A stretch of 64,000 nt of DNA from Polytrichum commune (Eukaryota; Streptophyta; Polytrichopsida; Polytrichales; Polytrichaceae): contig OX485806.1 in the NCBI GenBank assembly GCA_950295325.1, forward strand, positions 28,582,001 to 28,646,000, in the 5' to 3' direction. Positions 60,327 through 64,000 of this stretch are shown piece by piece (position 1 is the stretch's first letter; the number at the start of each line of letters is the position of its first letter). A program made the position numbers and the translations under genes. Under the pieces are notes generated by a model. It worked only from the letters and a program-made list of their open reading frames with translations, was not told the origin of the DNA and did not search any database.

Positions 60327-61115
60327 ACATTTGACACGTGTTGAAGACTTCAATATTGAACATTGTGTGCGAGCGTGTGGTTTAAATTCTTTAGTGGTTT
60401 ATTTTAATGTGAAAACCTATGATATATGGGAGGAATATGTGACAATAAGGAATGAGATTCAAACCGAGAACATCCGTTTCCCTAGGGGCTCGATTAGTTT
60501 CTGCTGAACAAGGAATGAAAAACATAATAAATACAGGAAACAAGTGAGGAGTGCCATTAACGAGGTTGATATGACGGAATTTAGAATTATAACTGCTATT
60601 GCTAGCACAGAATGTTCATTTCCTTTTTCACTCTTACTTTCCCGACAAATGAGAACCGATGTCTGCCCCTTTTTACACAGCCCAGAATTGGCATGGTATT
60701 GTCTGGTGCAATTGCTGAAGAACTGCATTTGAAGTCATGACCATTCTCTCACAATGCATGGATGCTCGGTCAACAAAAACTAATTTGGCATAGTTGTCAG
60801 TAATGTCGTTGATTGTAGTATCTGCAACATGCACGTTCACATGAGCTTTATATATAGGGAAAGGGTGAAAGATGGCAACAGAATGGTCTAACATTCTCTA
60901 TTACTAAATCATTCTCATTCAATAAACCATCAATCAATCATTCTCAAGTTGTTACTGCAAAAGATAGTTTGCACCTATTTTTGATACCTAAAGCTACTGC
61001 ACACAGGTAATGGACACAAATCACATGCTACATGTATTCCCACAACCAAGTGAAAGCATAGCATGATGTGCATTGTATGTGTGCAATGACACATTCACCA
61101 AGATATTATTGTTAA
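60327..61115. other. Gene-free stretch
   Basis: Contains short open frames on both strands (60459-60894) without recognisable similarity. A GGTTTGAATCTCATTCC block on the minus strand near 60448 resembles a tRNA B box, but no A box or tRNA fold accompanies it. Confidence 0.35.
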
Positions 61116-61617
61116 GGGCCATTTCACACACGAGCCAAGAGCCGTGACCATGAAGTTGTGACAGCCCAAAAGAAAGTGTCCGAAGGCCGTCCAAGACACC
61201 TCCTAAATCATGTAGTGTGGTCACGGATCCTAAGGTGTAGTGTGAAGCCATATGTGACCGGGCCCTCAACCAAATGCTATTTCAATGAATATCTATTCAT
61301 GCGGGTCCTCACACATGATAAAATAAAATAAATGATTCAACGGTTATGAGCATTCGGAGTGCCATGGTCTCCCGGTTTTGTGTTAGGCCTACTTCCAAGA
61401 GGTGGTTTTTGAAAATTGTCCAAGCGACCATGAAACATGATCCATTTGATGTCATGTAAGAATCCATGTAGACTTTACATCCATCTTGCATTCACATACT
61501 CCGTTGGTCCCTCAAGCATAGTGTGAAGTGAGCTTGGGCCGGCTCCACCTTTTCCACCAATGAGAGTGCTTGAAGTGAAATGGTCGCGGACTCTCAGTCT
61601 CATGTGTGAAGTGGCCC
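61116..61617. mobile_element. GGGCCAC-ended MITE, copy 4 (inverted), clean TAA duplication
   Basis: It begins GGGCCATTTCACACACGAG and ends CATGTGTGAAGTGGCCC, in opposite orientation to copies 1-3. TAA lies directly outside both ends (61113-61115, 61618-61620), giving the clearest target duplication in the family. The interior shows the landmarks of copies 1 and 2 in reverse complement. 502 bp, non-coding. Confidence 0.85.
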
Positions 61618-62391
61618 TAAGTTTCACTTACTGCTTACTTTAGGTGGGGTCCAGGTAGAGGAATAATGTGGCTGAGGGTTGGGAATAAACATATCATGAT
61701 TCTCAAAGGACGATGTCTTTAATCTTGATGTCATTTTAACGTGTGCGCCATGTTTTTTGTGCAACATTTACAACTTAGCTGGATCTTACAAATGAATTAT
61801 CAAATATGATCATGCTAAATAACATGTTTTGGAGTACTCTGACTTAAAATTTCCGTAGGAAGAAATTGAGATATGTTATAATGTTTTCAAGTTCATGGTT
61901 TTGGAATCCACGTTGAAAAGAGAATTCAACAAGATACCTAATCGGATCTAAATTGGATCACTCTAAGTACCCAAACTTGACAAAATGTGAGGAATAGATG
62001 TGACTATCTTAACCATATCATATCATCACCATTCTTGTTGTCCTCAATGATCCAATATTCCAATTGTAAGGCTCACAACTACAATCTTTCTTCTATATGG
62101 TGTGGGCTTCATTTTTCAGAAATTATTTAATAATTTACTTATCTCGATTTGATGTTAAACACACTATAGTAGAATGTTACATTAGTGCGCAAAATAAAAG
62201 ATATGAATGTACTATGCATGACATTACATTTCACAATTTTACATGGGGTAAAGTCCACATGCACACACCTAACCGCAAATCTAAACATACAAATGAAAAC
62301 CCAGAAACACAATTTTCAAGTCAAGCAGTGATGGCTTCAAGACATGACAAGCCACTCCATATTTTTGGACTTGTTGTTCACTTTAAAGCTA
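61618..62391. other. Gene-free stretch
   Basis: No gene or repeat boundary recognised. Confidence 0.35.
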
Positions 62392-62596
62392 CACTGATTA
62401 TGGTATTTAGTGTAGCTTACTATCTGGAATCTCTTAAGGCTATAACATGTTACTATAGATGTCATTTTTAACCATCAAAGACTAAATAGGTTGTATGGAC
62501 AATATACAACATAAATAACTTTACTTGGTATAAGCATACATTCTTAGCAAAAAATAAGTTATAGCATTGCATATTCCCAATAGTAAGTGAACATTG
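62392..62596. mobile_element. Foldback MITE of the hairpin-ended family
   Basis: The left end CACTGATTATGGTATTTAGT is followed by GTAGCTTACTATCTGGAAT; the right half carries the inverse (GTTATAGCATTGCATATTCC, then AATAGTAAGTGAACATTG). TA lies outside both ends. The left end matches that of the phosphatase intron 5 element. 205 bp, non-coding. Confidence 0.65.
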
Positions 62597-63537
62597 TAGT
62601 GGTGACCATGTACAAGAAACTATGATGACCTTGTGCAGGCAATGGTGACCAAATAATAGTGGTGTAAGCCCACGCAATAACAACATAGTATTTGTGAAAA
62701 ACGTCATATTCACGTGCGACTTTTTCTTTTTTCAAGACCGACTCAAATTCTAGTCTTGTGGAGTGCACTTCACTGACTTTGGACAAATTTGCATTTGAAA
62801 CTAATTTTTCAATGGGCACCTATAGTGCAAGTTCATAGAGTAAAGAAGTCTTTTTGTACCACGAATGTGACATTTGATTGTTATCAAGAGTGTTTGAAGT
62901 AACAATGAAGAACATAACATTCATGATATCAAAAAACTTCTTCCCTCATTATCACTTGCATAAGCTACTAGCACTTTGTAAACACATTCAAATATAGTTG
63001 GCAAAAGTTACCTCCAAAGACCAATTCAAGCATGCCTTACTTGTATTCAAAAAAACGGCATTTTGTCACATTTTTACATGCCGTGTCATGTTTTCACGAA
63101 TGCCATGTTCAATTCATGCGGACAACAATTATTCTATTGAGCCACTTTGTTTCCCAAAACTCTTCAATTGAAGAGAGCCGTCCTAATATAGTGGTACACT
63201 ATTTAGGAGCCCACAATAGATAGAAGAAAGTGTAGTCTAGTATGCCTTATTTTTTTCTTTTTTTATTGCGAATGCTTTGTGACCGTAACTTTTAAATTGT
63301 CTCCACTTCATTTCAGTGCAGGGACATGTACCTAATTTAGTGTGTATAGGGTATATTTTTGCAAGTTTTTTACTTGGGACTTGGGATGCTAAGTGAAGTG
63401 GTCCTAAGTACCCACCACCCAAAATATTGAACTCTAGCTTTCAAATGAAATAGGTTGCTAAGACTCATCACCAATGAACGGGGAGAACCAACAACAACCA
63501 AGAACAAACGAACTAGTTTATTTTCCCAAATTACCAA
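62597..63537. other. Gene-free stretch with one stray MITE end
   Basis: AAGTGAAGTGGTCCTAAG at 63392-63409 looks like one end of a GGGCCAC-family MITE with its TAA flank; no partner end was found. Otherwise nothing recognised. Confidence 0.4.
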
Positions 63538-63688
63538 TTCAAAAATAAAACTCTAAGATTCTATTTGAAGCCATATATCAAAAAAATCCTATTTTAGTTA
63601 TAACCACAAGAAAATTCAAAACATTTTGATGACAAACTGAGTGATAATATAGAAGTAAGAATAGTCAAGAAGCATGTCTGAAATTACC
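63538..63688. repeat. Uninterrupted copy of the 54.5/55.2 kb repeat
   Basis: The sequence runs from TTCAAAAATAAAACTCTAAG through ATTTTAGTTATAACCACAAG to AAGAAGCATGTCTG without interruption, giving the empty site (63596-63604) for the 54607-55185 insertion. Confidence 0.8.
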
Positions 63689-63764
63689 CCACAATGTCTC
63701 CACTTGTATAGTGTTACACAATTTGTGCATTGTAAACAAGGAAAACATAGAAGAAGATTAGATA

Positions 63765-64000
63765 ATGGAGACAAAAAATAAATTGAATAGAAGGATTGGT
63801 GAGGGAGAAAGAGGAGAAGGTAGTGAATTACGGGGCGAAAGGGCTGGAATTGCTGAAGTGAAGAGGAGGATATTAGCCACCGAAGATGCTCCAATTGTAG
63901 ATGAAGTAAATGATGAAAAAACAGATTTCTTTTTATTAAAAGAAACCAAAAACGCAAATGACCTTCTGCGGGAAGCCACAGTAATGTACGAATTGATGGC
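63765..64000 (+). CDS. Unidentified open reading frame, cut by the window edge
   Basis: An ATG at 63765, with an in-frame TAG just upstream at 63759, opens a frame with no stop before the window ends (78 codons). The product starts METKNKLNRRIGEGERGEGS and continues hydrophilic with ILATEDAPIVDEVNDEKTDF and LLREATVMYELM. Composition is more protein-like than the shadow frames opposite it. I do not recognise it. It could be the first exon of a host gene or part of a transposon. Confidence 0.45.
   Translation, partial: METKNKLNRRIGEGERGEGSELRGERAGIAEVKRRILATEDAPIVDEVNDEKTDFFLLKETKNANDLLREATVMYELM

Noticed and set aside
60440-60480. Possible tRNA gene or SINE from a B-box-like GGTTTGAATC on the minus strand
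   Set aside because: No matching A box at the right distance and no cloverleaf could be drawn.
1-64000. CRISPR arrays, rRNA genes, operons or other bacterial features
   Set aside because: No regularly spaced direct repeats with unique spacers and no rRNA sequence; spliced plant genes show this is nuclear eukaryotic DNA.

Overview
The window looks like nuclear DNA of a land plant. It holds an extra-large G protein alpha-like gene (XLG, a plant-only family), a plant-type purple acid phosphatase and a Bles03/UPF0696-like gene, all split by GT-AG introns, set in AT-rich, repeat-dominated DNA in which CpG sites look largely decayed. The lineage cannot be fixed from the sequence; a seedless vascular plant such as a fern or lycophyte is a guess.

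Layout. 0-24 kb: no recognisable gene. It is a mosaic of small DNA-transposon derivatives (two families of TA-flanked elements ending in CACTAAATA, a GGGCCAC-ended family flanked by TAA, a 0.94 kb inverted-repeat element), a tRNA-derived SINE and a decaying tandem array at 21.2-24.3 kb. 24.2-32.8 kb: a CpG-rich promoter region and XLG (+ strand, 9 coding exons, predicted 1191 aa). 33-41 kb: non-genic DNA and a PIF/Harbinger transposase remnant at 37-39.3 kb. 41.3-47.1 kb: purple acid phosphatase (+, 6 coding exons, 450 aa, all metal ligands present), with a transposon-derived element in its fifth intron. 47-55.9 kb: repeats, including a TIR element built of 7-mers, a hAT-type MITE with a perfect 8-bp target duplication, a pogo-like (Tc1/mariner) transposase remnant, and a 579-bp inverted-repeat element whose empty site is present elsewhere in the window. 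55.9-57.6 kb: Bles03-like gene (- strand, 2 exons), with a perfect 21-bp hairpin against its 3' splice site and a telo-box motif just upstream of its ATG. 58-64 kb: CpG-rich upstream DNA, a hAT transposase remnant, more MITEs, and an unidentified reading frame that runs off the right edge.

The three host genes do not form a pathway. The coherent system is the transposon community: remnants of three DNA-transposase superfamilies (pogo/Tc1-mariner, PIF/Harbinger, hAT) lie beside non-autonomous elements whose target duplications (TA, TAA, 8 bp) fit those three superfamilies. Two insertions are supported by empty sites inside the window. The hairpin-ended TA family is the best candidate for something undescribed, because copies or look-alikes sit in a phosphatase intron and at a splice acceptor.
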